Assembly: GCA_903850735.1 (NCBI GenBank)
Contig: CAINMN010000264.1
Coordinates: 1 to 49,225, forward strand
From: an uncultured Burkholderiales bacterium
Lineage (GTDB): Bacteria; Pseudomonadota; Gammaproteobacteria; Burkholderiales; Burkholderiaceae_C
Reading direction: 5' to 3'
DNA: 49,225 bases
Made by a program: the position numbers and the translations under genes. The number at the start of each line of letters is the position of its first letter. The stretch's first letter is position 1. Positions 19,081 to 27,812 of this stretch are shown here, one piece after another. The notes beneath the pieces are model-generated. The model was not told the origin of the DNA and made no database searches. It saw nothing but the letters and a program-made list of their open reading frames with translations.

Positions 19081-19875
19081 TCAACGTGTGGCGGCGACGA
19101 GCCCGCCGTCTACCAAGATTTCGGTGGCGGTGATGTAGCGGCTTTCATCGGCCGCCAAAAACAACACCGCATGGGCAACATCCCAGCCGTCACCCATGTG
19201 CTGCATGGGCACCTGCTGGTGACGGTGGGCAATGAAGCCCGCGGTGTCGCCGGCCGCGTACTTGGCAGCCAGACCTTCAATCAGGGGGGTGTGCATCAGG
19301 CCGGGGATGACGCAGTTCAGCCGGATGCCCTCGGGCGCATGAATGACCGCAGTGGTGCGCGTGAATTGCATCAATGCGGCCTTGGCCGCCGCATAAGCCA
19401 CCTGGGGCTTGCCGACATAGCGCAGACCCGCCACCGATGAGATGTTGATGACCGACCCACCGCCCTGGGCTTGCATGAGGGGCAGCACGCGCTTGCATGC
19501 GAGAAAGGCGCCTTTGAGGTTGACCTCCAACTGGCTGTCCCACACCGACTCCAGCATGTCCACCGGGCCGCCGGGTTGCGACAGGCCCACGTTGTTCACC
19601 AAGATGTCAATGCGACCGAAGCGCTGCACACAATCGTCCACCACCCGGTTCACCTGCTCGGCCTGCGTCACATCGCACGCCGCCACTTCCATGGTGCCGC
19701 CCTCTGCGCGCACGATGTCCCGCGTGTTTTCGGCATGGCTGAGTTGCAGGTCGGTGCCATAAACCTGGGCGCCCTGGCGCGCCAGCAAGGTGGCACTGGC
19801 CCGGCCATTGCCCCAGCCCTCGGCAACTGCTCCGCAGCCCATGACCAGCGCTACTTTTCCTTGAAGATTCAACAC
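19081..19875 (-). CDS. SDR family oxidoreductase
   Basis: LVMGCGAVAEGWGNGRASATLLARQGA, ILVNNVG, SSVAGLRY, YAAAKAAL. Confidence 0.9.
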   Translation of the reverse strand: MLNLQGKVALVMGCGAVAEGWGNGRASATLLARQGAQVYGTDLQLSHAENTRDIVRAEGGTMEVAACDVTQAEQVNRVVDDCVQRFGRIDILVNNVGLSQPGGPVDMLESVWDSQLEVNLKGAFLACKRVLPLMQAQGGGSVINISSVAGLRYVGKPQVAYAAAKAALMQFTRTTAVIHAPEGIRLNCVIPGLMHTPLIEGLAAKYAAGDTAGFIAHRHQQVPMQHMGDGWDVAHAVLFLAADESRYITATEILVDGGLVAATR

Positions 19876-20003
19876 ACGCCATCCCCCGCAAAAAGGCCAG
19901 TGTCGAGTGAAGGCCGCAGGCTGTCAATCACGCAATCGATAGCCACGCCAGATTTGTCTCACGGGTGACGTGCCTGCCCGTCGGCGCTGATTAAGCTGAG
20001 CAC

Positions 20004-21689
20004 ATGACCTCCAGCACGCCCTTCATTACGCCCTTCTCCACCGACAAGCAACCTGCCTTCGGCGCACGCGGCATGGTGGTCACCAACCACCCGCTGGCCT
20101 CGGCGGCCGGCACGGAAATGTTGGCCGCCGGGGGCAACGCTGTCGATGCAGCTGTGGCTGCCTTGTTCACCCTGTCGGTGGTCGAACCCATGATGGTCGG
20201 CCTGCTCGGCGGCGGCTTTGCCCACCTGCGACTGCCCAACGGCCAACAAACCGTGATCGAAGGCCAAGGGGTATGCCCGCAAAACATCACGTCCACCACG
20301 TTCACGCCAGACCCCATGGCGCCCCCGGGCACCATGGAAACCGTGGGACGCCGCAACAGCCTGGGCCGTGCCGCGATGGCCACGCCCGGCAACTTGATGG
20401 CCTGGTGCCAGATGCTGGAACGCCATGGCACGCTGTCGCTGGACGATGTGATGCAACCTGCATTGCGCCATGCCACGCGCGGCTTTGTGGCCACGCGTTA
20501 CTTGAGCAACTGCATCACCGACAACGCCGCAGACCTGCTGCTCGACCCGGAAATTGCCAGCGTCTTCCTGCCGGACGGCCGCCCACTGCAAGCCGGTGAC
20601 CGCCTGGTTCAAGGCGCCTATGCCGACACCTTGCGCACGGTGCTCCGCGATGGGCCAGCCTCACTCTATGGTGGCAGCTTGGGCCAGGCCTTGGTCAGTG
20701 ACATGGCCAAGAACGATGGGTATGTGACCCTGGCCGATTTGCGTGGCTACCAAACCCGCGACCGCGAGGTCCTGCGCGCCATGTACCGCGGCTTTGAAGT
20801 GACCGGTCCCCCGCCGCCCTGCGCCGGCCCCTTGCACATCGGTCAGATGTTGAAAATTCTGGAAGGCTTCGATGTCAAAGCCATGGGCTTTGGCAGCGTG
20901 GACAGCGTGCACCTGCTGGCCGAAGTGCTGAAGATTGCGTTTGCCGACCGCTCGGCAGCCACCGCCGACCCGGACTTTGTGCCCGTCCCCATCGACAAAC
21001 TGTTGTCTGGCTCCTATGCCGATGAACGCCGCCAGCAAATTGACATGGCCAGGGCGCAAGATTGGGCGCCGGGTGTGGTGCCCGCAGAAAGCGCCAACAC
21101 CACCCATGTCACGGTGGCCGATGCCCAAGGCTGCATCGTCAGCGCCACCCAAACCATCAACTCGGTGTTTGGCGCGCGCTACATGGTGCCGGGCACCGGC
21201 ATGATTCCCAACAACTACTTGTATGTGCTGGACCCGCGACCGGACCGGGCCAACTCACTCGCACCGGGCAAGCGGGTGATTTCGTCGATGGCGCCCCTGA
21301 TTGTGTTGCGCGATGGCCGCCCCGTCTTGGCACTCGGTTTGCCAGGGGGCCTGAGAATTTTCCCCTCGGCCTTGCAGGCCGTGGTCAATTTGCTCGACCA
21401 TGGCATGAGCTTGCAACAGGCGGTCGAGGCGCCACGCATCTGGACGCAAGGCTATGGGTTGGAACTGGAGCCCGCGTTTTCGCAGGCCACCGCCCAAGCG
21501 CTGGCCGCAAGAGGGCACGACATCCTGCCCGTGAGCAACGTGGGCGGCGGCATGAATGCCATTCGCTTCCACGACGACGGTCGCCTGGAAGGCGCGGCCT
21601 GCTGGCGCGCCGATGGCACGCCGATTGGCGTCAGTGGGGGCATGGCGCGCGAGGGCGTGCGGTTTCTGCCCGAGTCGCGCCCGCGCTGA
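20004..21689 (+). CDS. Gamma-glutamyltransferase family protein (Ntn hydrolase), no obvious signal peptide
   Basis: NTTHVTVADAQGCIVSATQTINSVFGARYMVPGTG (autoprocessing Thr context), AAGGNAVDAAVAALFTLSVVEPMMVG. Confidence 0.9.
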   Translation: MTSSTPFITPFSTDKQPAFGARGMVVTNHPLASAAGTEMLAAGGNAVDAAVAALFTLSVVEPMMVGLLGGGFAHLRLPNGQQTVIEGQGVCPQNITSTTFTPDPMAPPGTMETVGRRNSLGRAAMATPGNLMAWCQMLERHGTLSLDDVMQPALRHATRGFVATRYLSNCITDNAADLLLDPEIASVFLPDGRPLQAGDRLVQGAYADTLRTVLRDGPASLYGGSLGQALVSDMAKNDGYVTLADLRGYQTRDREVLRAMYRGFEVTGPPPPCAGPLHIGQMLKILEGFDVKAMGFGSVDSVHLLAEVLKIAFADRSAATADPDFVPVPIDKLLSGSYADERRQQIDMARAQDWAPGVVPAESANTTHVTVADAQGCIVSATQTINSVFGARYMVPGTGMIPNNYLYVLDPRPDRANSLAPGKRVISSMAPLIVLRDGRPVLALGLPGGLRIFPSALQAVVNLLDHGMSLQQAVEAPRIWTQGYGLELEPAFSQATAQALAARGHDILPVSNVGGGMNAIRFHDDGRLEGAACWRADGTPIGVSGGMAREGVRFLPESRPR

Positions 21690-21696
21690 GCGACGC

Positions 21697-22416
21697 TCAG
21701 CCGGCCAGGCCAACGGTCATGCCGCCGCAGATGTAGAGCACCTGCCCCGTGATGAAGCCCGCGCGCGGGTCGACAAAGCTGGCCACACCATGCGCCACAT
21801 CGTCCGGCGTGCCCATGCGCTTGACGGGAATGGCTTCGATGATGGCGTGGGTGCGGGGGCTGTCGGGCGGGTTCACCTGACGAAACAATTCTGTGTCGAT
21901 GGGCCCGGGGCCAATGGCATTCACCGTGATGCCGTGGCGACCCAATTCGAGGGCCCAGGTTTTGGTCATGCCATGCAGCGCAGACTTGGTGGCAGCATAG
22001 GCGGTGCGCAGCTCCTTGCCCAGTGCAGCACGGCTGGAAATGCTGACAATGCGACCCGCGCGGCGTGCTTTCATGGCCGGCAAAACAGCCTGGGTGCACA
22101 ACAGCGTGGACCCCAGATTCAGCGCCACCACGGCATGCATGTCTTCAATGGAGGTGCCCTCGATGGGCGCTGGCATGACCTTGCCCACGTTGTTCACCAG
22201 CGCATAGATGTCGTGCTTTTCGACAATGCGCCCCAGGGTATCGCGGGTGCTGCCAGGGTCCGCCAGATCGGCCTCGTAGAACAACTCACCCGGCAAGGCC
22301 TGCTTAGGGGGAACACGGTCCACCGTGATGATTTGAAAGCCATCGGCTGCCAGCCGCGCGGCAATGGCACGGCCAATGCCGTTGGAGGCACCGGTGATAA
22401 GGGCTTGATGCGCCAT
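21697..22416 (-). CDS. SDR family oxidoreductase (3-oxoacyl-ACP reductase-like)
   Basis: LITGASNGIGRAIAARLAADGF, LVNNVG, SISSRAALGKELRTAYAATKSAL; start MAHQA at 22416. Confidence 0.9.
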   Translation of the reverse strand: MAHQALITGASNGIGRAIAARLAADGFQIITVDRVPPKQALPGELFYEADLADPGSTRDTLGRIVEKHDIYALVNNVGKVMPAPIEGTSIEDMHAVVALNLGSTLLCTQAVLPAMKARRAGRIVSISSRAALGKELRTAYAATKSALHGMTKTWALELGRHGITVNAIGPGPIDTELFRQVNPPDSPRTHAIIEAIPVKRMGTPDDVAHGVASFVDPRAGFITGQVLYICGGMTVGLAG

Positions 22417-22569
22417 GAACAACCTTTCCGTCAGAATCAGGGGAAGCAAATAACGCTAGCGTAACGGCAGAAAGGGGTCTGGGACAATCTGGCCAGTCAC
22501 CCATCTAACAGCCGCCGCGGGGCACGCATGGGAAACTGATGTCACTCACCTAAACCGGACCTTGAGCTT

Positions 22570-23802
22570 GTGAAGATCTTTTATGGCTGGCGCATGACCG
22601 CTGCAGCCTGTGGCATCCAGTTTCTGCTGGCCGCCCTGCTGATGCAGTCCTTAGGCCTCTACATTGCCGCCCTGTCGGACGAATTGGGGTGGAGCAAAAC
22701 AGCCTTGTCCGGCGCGGCTGCCTTGCAATCGGTGGAAGCCGCGATCATCGGCCCGGTGCTCGGTTGGGTGGTCGACCGCTTCGGTCCGCAGTCCATGATT
22801 CGCCTGGGGATGCTGATTTTTGGCGTGGGTTTGCTGTGCCTGAGCCAAATCGACACCCTCACCGGGTTTTATGTCAGCGCCATTCTGATGGCCATTGGCA
22901 CCAGCCTGTGCGGCTATTTCCCGCTCTCTGTGGCCCTGGTGCAATGGTTTGAGCGCTACCGTGCCCGTGCTTTGTCCATCATGAGCTTGGGCCTGGCGAT
23001 GGGTGGCTTGGCCGTGCCCGTGGTGGCCTGGGTCATGCAAAGCTTTGGCTGGCGTGCCGCAGCCCTGGGCTCGGGCGTGGTGGCTATTGTGGTGGGGATT
23101 CCGATGGCACGCATCATCCGTCGCCGCCCCGAGGACCACGGCGAGTTCATCGACGGGATTGCGCCCCTTGCCAGCAACACGCCCCTCCAGGAAGACAACA
23201 GCAAACAGCCCATCGCCCACGAGTTCACCGCCAAAGAGGCCCTGCGAACCCAGGCCTTTTGGATGTTGGCCATCGGGCACGGGCTGGCCTTGCTGGTGGT
23301 CACCGCCGTCAATGTGCACGCCATCACCCACATGAAGGAAGGGCTGGGTTATTCGGTGTCGGAGGCCGGCCTGGTCATCATGCTCATGACCGTGGGTCAA
23401 ATGGGTGGGGTGCTGCTGGGGGCCAGCATGGGTGACCGCTATGACAAGCGGGTGGTCGCGGCGCTGTGCATGGTCTCGCACATGGTGGGGTTGCTGTGCC
23501 TGACCTATGCCACCCATGTGTCAGCCTTGGCAGCCTTTGCCGCATTTCATGGCGTGGCCTGGGGGCTGCGAGGACCTTTCATGCAGGCCATCCGCGCCGA
23601 CTACTTTGGCCGCAATGCGATTGGCATGATTTTGGGACTTTCCGCCGCCATCATTGCGGTAGGCCAAGTGGCAGGCCCCATGGTGGCAGGCATGTTGGCT
23701 GACCTGACCGGCAACTACCGTTTAGGGTTCACCCTGCTGGCCTTGGTGGCAGGTTTGGGCTCTTTGTCCTTTATGCTTGCCAAAAAACCCCAACGCAATT
23801 GA
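22570..23802 (+). CDS. MFS transporter
   Basis: 410 aa, about 12 hydrophobic segments, GWVVDRFGPQ (MFS loop 2-3-like); GTG start. Confidence 0.9.
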   Translation: MKIFYGWRMTAAACGIQFLLAALLMQSLGLYIAALSDELGWSKTALSGAAALQSVEAAIIGPVLGWVVDRFGPQSMIRLGMLIFGVGLLCLSQIDTLTGFYVSAILMAIGTSLCGYFPLSVALVQWFERYRARALSIMSLGLAMGGLAVPVVAWVMQSFGWRAAALGSGVVAIVVGIPMARIIRRRPEDHGEFIDGIAPLASNTPLQEDNSKQPIAHEFTAKEALRTQAFWMLAIGHGLALLVVTAVNVHAITHMKEGLGYSVSEAGLVIMLMTVGQMGGVLLGASMGDRYDKRVVAALCMVSHMVGLLCLTYATHVSALAAFAAFHGVAWGLRGPFMQAIRADYFGRNAIGMILGLSAAIIAVGQVAGPMVAGMLADLTGNYRLGFTLLALVAGLGSLSFMLAKKPQRN

Positions 23803-23819
23803 ATCCAAAAGGAGACACC

Positions 23820-24785
23820 ATGAAGAAAACCATCCAGGCTGTGCTGCTGGGCTTGCTGAGTTGTGCAAGCACCTTGTCGGTGGCGCAAACTTATCCGCAA
23901 AAACCCGTGAAAATTTTGGTGCCCTTCGTGGCGGGAGGCACCAGCGACATCGTGGCCCGCGCCGTGTCCCAAAAGCTCAATGAAGCAGGCTATACGACCC
24001 TGGTTGAAAATCGGCCCGGCGCCAATGGCTCGATCGCGGCAGAAGCCCTGTCCAAGTCGCCTGCCGATGGCTACACCTTGCTGGTCGGCTCGATTGGCAC
24101 CTTTGCCATCAACATGGGCTTGTACAAGAATCCCAAGTACGACGTGATGCGCGACTTCGAGGCCGTGACGGTGGCGGTGCGCACGCCCAATGTGCTGATC
24201 ACGCCGCCCAACTTTCCCGCCAACTCGGTGAAAGAACTGGTGGACTATGCCAAGAAAAACCCAGGTCGGGTGTCGTATGGCTCATCGGGCTCGGGCTCCA
24301 GCGACCACTTGTCGGCTGAAATGTTCAAGCTTCAGACGCAAACTTTCGGCGTCCATATTCCGTACCGTGGCGGCGCAGCGGCCCAGACCGACATCATGGC
24401 GGGCAACATCGAGGCCTCTTTTCAGAACTTCGGAACCGTGGTGCCCTACATCCGCGCCGGCAAAATGAAAGCCCTGGCCGTCACCTCGAAAGAGCGCATG
24501 CCCCAATTGCCAGATGTGCCCACCATGCTGGAGAGCGGCCTCAAGGACTTTGACGTGACCTCCTGGCAAGCCGTCGCTGTGCCCAAAGGAACGCCCAAAG
24601 AGATCGTGACCAAGCTGCAAGCCGACATTGCCAAAGGCTTTCGCGCGGCCGACATGATGCAACGTTTCAACAACCTCGGCTTCGAGGTCGTGGTGAACAC
24701 GCCGACCGAAGCCAGCGCCTTTTTCAAAGCAGAGATTGACCGCTGGGCCGCTGTGGTGAAGGCTTCTGGCGCGACGGTGGATTGA
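23820..24785 (+). CDS. Bug/TctC-family solute-binding protein
   Basis: YPQKPVKILVPFVAGGTSDIVARAV, IPYRGGAAAQTDIMAG; AAAGGAGA SD upstream of ATG 23820. Confidence 0.92.
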   Translation: MKKTIQAVLLGLLSCASTLSVAQTYPQKPVKILVPFVAGGTSDIVARAVSQKLNEAGYTTLVENRPGANGSIAAEALSKSPADGYTLLVGSIGTFAINMGLYKNPKYDVMRDFEAVTVAVRTPNVLITPPNFPANSVKELVDYAKKNPGRVSYGSSGSGSSDHLSAEMFKLQTQTFGVHIPYRGGAAAQTDIMAGNIEASFQNFGTVVPYIRAGKMKALAVTSKERMPQLPDVPTMLESGLKDFDVTSWQAVAVPKGTPKEIVTKLQADIAKGFRAADMMQRFNNLGFEVVVNTPTEASAFFKAEIDRWAAVVKASGATVD

Positions 24786-24786
24786 G

Positions 24787-25407
24787 TCAGCCTGAGGGCA
24801 AGCGCAGCGTCTGTTTTGGCTGCCCTTCGATCGGGCAGCTGTAACTGGCCACCAGCCACACGCCTTGCTCGACCTGGTTGCAGCGTGCCAGTTGTGATCG
24901 CAAAGCCTGACGAGAGGCTTGGTCAAGCGCGGCTTCGGGCTCGTCCAGCAAAGTCACCCTGGCATTGGCGGCCAAGGCCCCTGCCAACCAAACTTTGCGC
25001 TTGCTGCCCGTGGAGAGCATGTACAAAAACTTGTCCAGATGCTCGGTCAAGGCCAATGTCTTGGCCCAATGCTTGAAAGCCGTTTCGGACCAGCCTGCGA
25101 AGCGCGATTGGCACTCAGCCGCAAACGCATGCACCGTCAGGTCGTCTCGTGCGCTGGCGGCAGGGTCGATCCAATAAACATCGCCGAGCACCAGAGCGCG
25201 CGCGGCCTCGTCTTCTAGCCACATGACCGATCCACTGGCGATGGGCCAATCGCCTGCAATCAAGCGCAGCAAAGTGGTTTTGCCAGTGCCTTCCTCCCCG
25301 GTGACCCAGGTCAAGCCTGGCGGGAAAGTGGCCGACCAATCGGTGAACAGCTGTGCATGGGGCTGATGGAAAGACAAGCCCGAAACTTGCAAGCCTGCCT
25401 GGCGCAT
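24787..25407 (-). CDS. Stand-alone ABC transporter ATP-binding protein (CcmA-like size)
   Basis: Walker A GEEGTGKTTLL, signature-like LSTGSKRKVWLAG, Walker B VTLLDEPEAALD; no neighbouring permease. Confidence 0.82.
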   Translation of the reverse strand: MRQAGLQVSGLSFHQPHAQLFTDWSATFPPGLTWVTGEEGTGKTTLLRLIAGDWPIASGSVMWLEDEAARALVLGDVYWIDPAASARDDLTVHAFAAECQSRFAGWSETAFKHWAKTLALTEHLDKFLYMLSTGSKRKVWLAGALAANARVTLLDEPEAALDQASRQALRSQLARCNQVEQGVWLVASYSCPIEGQPKQTLRLPSG

Positions 25408-25425
25408 GGTCCAACCTGCAAGCCT

Positions 25426-25755
25426 TCAAGGCTTGAACTGCTCCGCATCAAACACGGTGTGGAAAACCGAGCCGTCAAACATTTCAAACAAGCGCTTGGA
25501 CGCTTCTTTGCTCTGGTAGCGAATGTCGGAAGCCAAGGCCTTTTCAATCGCTTCCATGCTTTCAAAGCGCATGGCCATGACCATGGCCAAATGGGGATCT
25601 TCGACATCGCTCTCACGCTGGCGCAACACCCTCACCTCTTGCACGCCGGGAAACTGGGACCACAAGGGCACGAGCTTGTCATGCACATGGCGGAAGAAGT
25701 CTTCCTCCATGCCGGGTTTCACATGGCCACGAAAAAATGCGCAACGAATCAACAT
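25426..25755 (-). CDS. Small dimeric alpha/beta-barrel-type protein (EthD/Dabb-like)
   Basis: 109 aa; IRCAFFRGHVKPGMEEDFFRHVHDKLVPLWSQFPGVQEVRVL pattern. Confidence 0.6.
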   Translation of the reverse strand: MLIRCAFFRGHVKPGMEEDFFRHVHDKLVPLWSQFPGVQEVRVLRQRESDVEDPHLAMVMAMRFESMEAIEKALASDIRYQSKEASKRLFEMFDGSVFHTVFDAEQFKP

Positions 25756-25779
25756 GCAATGTCCTTGTTCAATCCAATA

Positions 25780-26718
25780 TCAGGCACCCAGCTCGGCCAG
25801 GCGACGCTCTTGTCGCTGAACCAAGCGGGCGATGTCGGCCACATCGGCCGCACTCAGTTTGGGGCCGGGCTTGCGCACAGCCTCGGAAGCAATCACGCCA
25901 CGCTGTGCCAGCAGATGCTTGCGCACCGCCAGCCCCACGCCGGACTGCTGTTCATAACGTGCCAACGGCAGATAGGCATCGAACAGGTCATGCGCGCGCT
26001 CGACATCGCCTGCCGCATGGGCACGGCACACATCCACCATCATTTCGGGGTAGGCAAAACCCGTCATGGCGCCATCGGCTCCCCGGCTCAGTTCTTCCGG
26101 CAAAAACAATCCGCCACCATTGCCCGTCAGGATGGACACACGCTGCACATCGCCACGCTCGCAGGCTGCGCGAATCGACGACAGTTTGGCCAGGCCAGGG
26201 CAGTCCTCATGCTTGAGCATCACGCAAGTGGGCGAATTTTTCAAAATGCGCAGGATGACCGATGCCGACATTTGCACGCCGGTGGCCACGGGGTGGTCTT
26301 GCAACACCCAAGGCACGTTCGCACCCAGCGTTTCATTGACCATGTCGAAATAGGCCACGATTTGGTCATCGGTGCGCACGGTGGAAGGTGGCGCCACCAT
26401 CACGCCCGCCGCGCCCATGGCCATGACGCTTTCGGTCAGCTCGCGCATGGGCGCAAAGCCTGGCGCCGAAGCGCCGACCACCACGGGCACCTTGCCGGCC
26501 ACGCGCGCCAACACGCGTTGGACAAAAATACGGGACTCTTCTGCCGTGAGCTTGGTCGCCTCGCCCATGATGCCCAGAATGGTCAGCCCGGTCACACCCT
26601 TTTCAAGGCAAAAATCCACCATGCGGTCGGTGCTGTCCAGGTCCAGGCCACCCGCGGCGGTGAAAGGCGTCACCGTGATCAGGTAGACCCCTTTGGCCGA
26701 TCGGTTCAATGCATTCAT
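25780..26718 (-). CDS. Dihydrodipicolinate synthase (DapA)/N-acetylneuraminate lyase family protein, non-canonical
   Basis: GVYLITVTPFTAAGGLDLDSTDRMVDFCLEKGVTGLTILGIMGEATKLTAEES; Schiff-base Lys context CVMLKHED; start MNALN at 26718. Confidence 0.88.
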   Translation of the reverse strand: MNALNRSAKGVYLITVTPFTAAGGLDLDSTDRMVDFCLEKGVTGLTILGIMGEATKLTAEESRIFVQRVLARVAGKVPVVVGASAPGFAPMRELTESVMAMGAAGVMVAPPSTVRTDDQIVAYFDMVNETLGANVPWVLQDHPVATGVQMSASVILRILKNSPTCVMLKHEDCPGLAKLSSIRAACERGDVQRVSILTGNGGGLFLPEELSRGADGAMTGFAYPEMMVDVCRAHAAGDVERAHDLFDAYLPLARYEQQSGVGLAVRKHLLAQRGVIASEAVRKPGPKLSAADVADIARLVQRQERRLAELGA

Positions 26719-26833
26719 GTCAGGCTTTCTTGCAAATCTCGCTGGGGGGTGAGCATACAGTGAAATCCCCAGTGGTCGAGCGATCATCAGTGCCCTAAAC
26801 TAGGGTTCATCCCGGCTTTGTACAGGAGCGGCC

Positions 26834-27793
26834 ATGACCCATGTGAAAAGACCGAATGTGACGGCAATCCATTCCGTGCTTCGCTTTGCCCTGTCGGTGC
26901 CAGATTTGGGTGTGGCCGAGGCCTACTTCACCTCCTTTGGTTTGCAGGTGGTCAGGCACAGCGACCAGCTGCATCTTTTCACCCAGGGACAAGCGCATTG
27001 CTGGGGCATCATCCACCAGGGATCAGGTCCCAAAAAAACCGAGTACTACAGCGTGGGCGTCTATGCTGAAGACGAGGCCGCACTCAGACAACAGGTGCTG
27101 GCGGCAGGCTATGACCTGATGGCGCCCCACCCCCGCTCCGATGGCCAAGGCTTCTGGGTCGCCGACCCGGATGGCATGCCCATTCAGGTGCTGGTCAGCG
27201 AAAAAGTCACGCCCACGGCCAAAGCGCCGCGCCTGGACTCCACCTTCCTAAACAATGCGATTGAGGTGGGCGTCAGCCCCATGCGCAGCCAGACGCAACA
27301 AGTGCACCCTCAACGCATGTCGCACATCCTGATTTTTGTCACCGATGTGCCCCGCGCCGTGAAGTTCTACACCAAGGCCTTGGGCTTTCGCCTGTCCGAC
27401 AAGTCGCTGGACGTCATTGCCTTTTTGCATGGCGCCCATGCCAGTGACCACCATTTGTTGGCCATGGCCAAATCCAATGGCCCAGGCCTGCACCATTCGA
27501 GCTGGCTGGTGCGCAACATCGACGAGGTGGGGCTGGGCATGGAACAGATGTACCACGCGGGCCATCGCAAAGGCTGGGGCGTGGGCCGCCACGTGATTGG
27601 CTCCAACTATTTTTACTACGCCCAGGACCCCTGGGGCAGCTTCACCGAATTTTCCTACGACATCGACTTCATTGGCGCAGACACCGAGTGGCCCGCTGGC
27701 GACTACCCTCCCGAAGATTCAATGTACCTCTGGGGCCCTGCGGTGCCCGAGGACTTCATTCACAACTACGAAGCGTCTGCCCAGACGCCCTGA
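26834..27793 (+). CDS. Two-domain VOC/extradiol ring-cleavage dioxygenase-like protein
   Basis: 319 aa, two betaalphabetabetabeta modules; C-terminal H...H...E set (SHILIF, LHHSSW, FTEFSYD) as in type I extradiol dioxygenases. Confidence 0.85.
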   Translation: MTHVKRPNVTAIHSVLRFALSVPDLGVAEAYFTSFGLQVVRHSDQLHLFTQGQAHCWGIIHQGSGPKKTEYYSVGVYAEDEAALRQQVLAAGYDLMAPHPRSDGQGFWVADPDGMPIQVLVSEKVTPTAKAPRLDSTFLNNAIEVGVSPMRSQTQQVHPQRMSHILIFVTDVPRAVKFYTKALGFRLSDKSLDVIAFLHGAHASDHHLLAMAKSNGPGLHHSSWLVRNIDEVGLGMEQMYHAGHRKGWGVGRHVIGSNYFYYAQDPWGSFTEFSYDIDFIGADTEWPAGDYPPEDSMYLWGPAVPEDFIHNYEASAQTP

Positions 27794-27812
27794 TGAACTT
27801 TAAGGCCCCCCG

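Noticed and set aside
18297-22416. Three SDR genes as a recent tandem duplication
   Set aside because: They differ strongly outside the Rossmann/YxxxK motifs and are interrupted by other genes; more likely independent family members.
25357-26763. 468 aa plus-strand ORF opposite the Dabb-like and DapA-like genes
   Set aside because: Crosses two real genes in antisense, His-rich low-quality composition, no motif.
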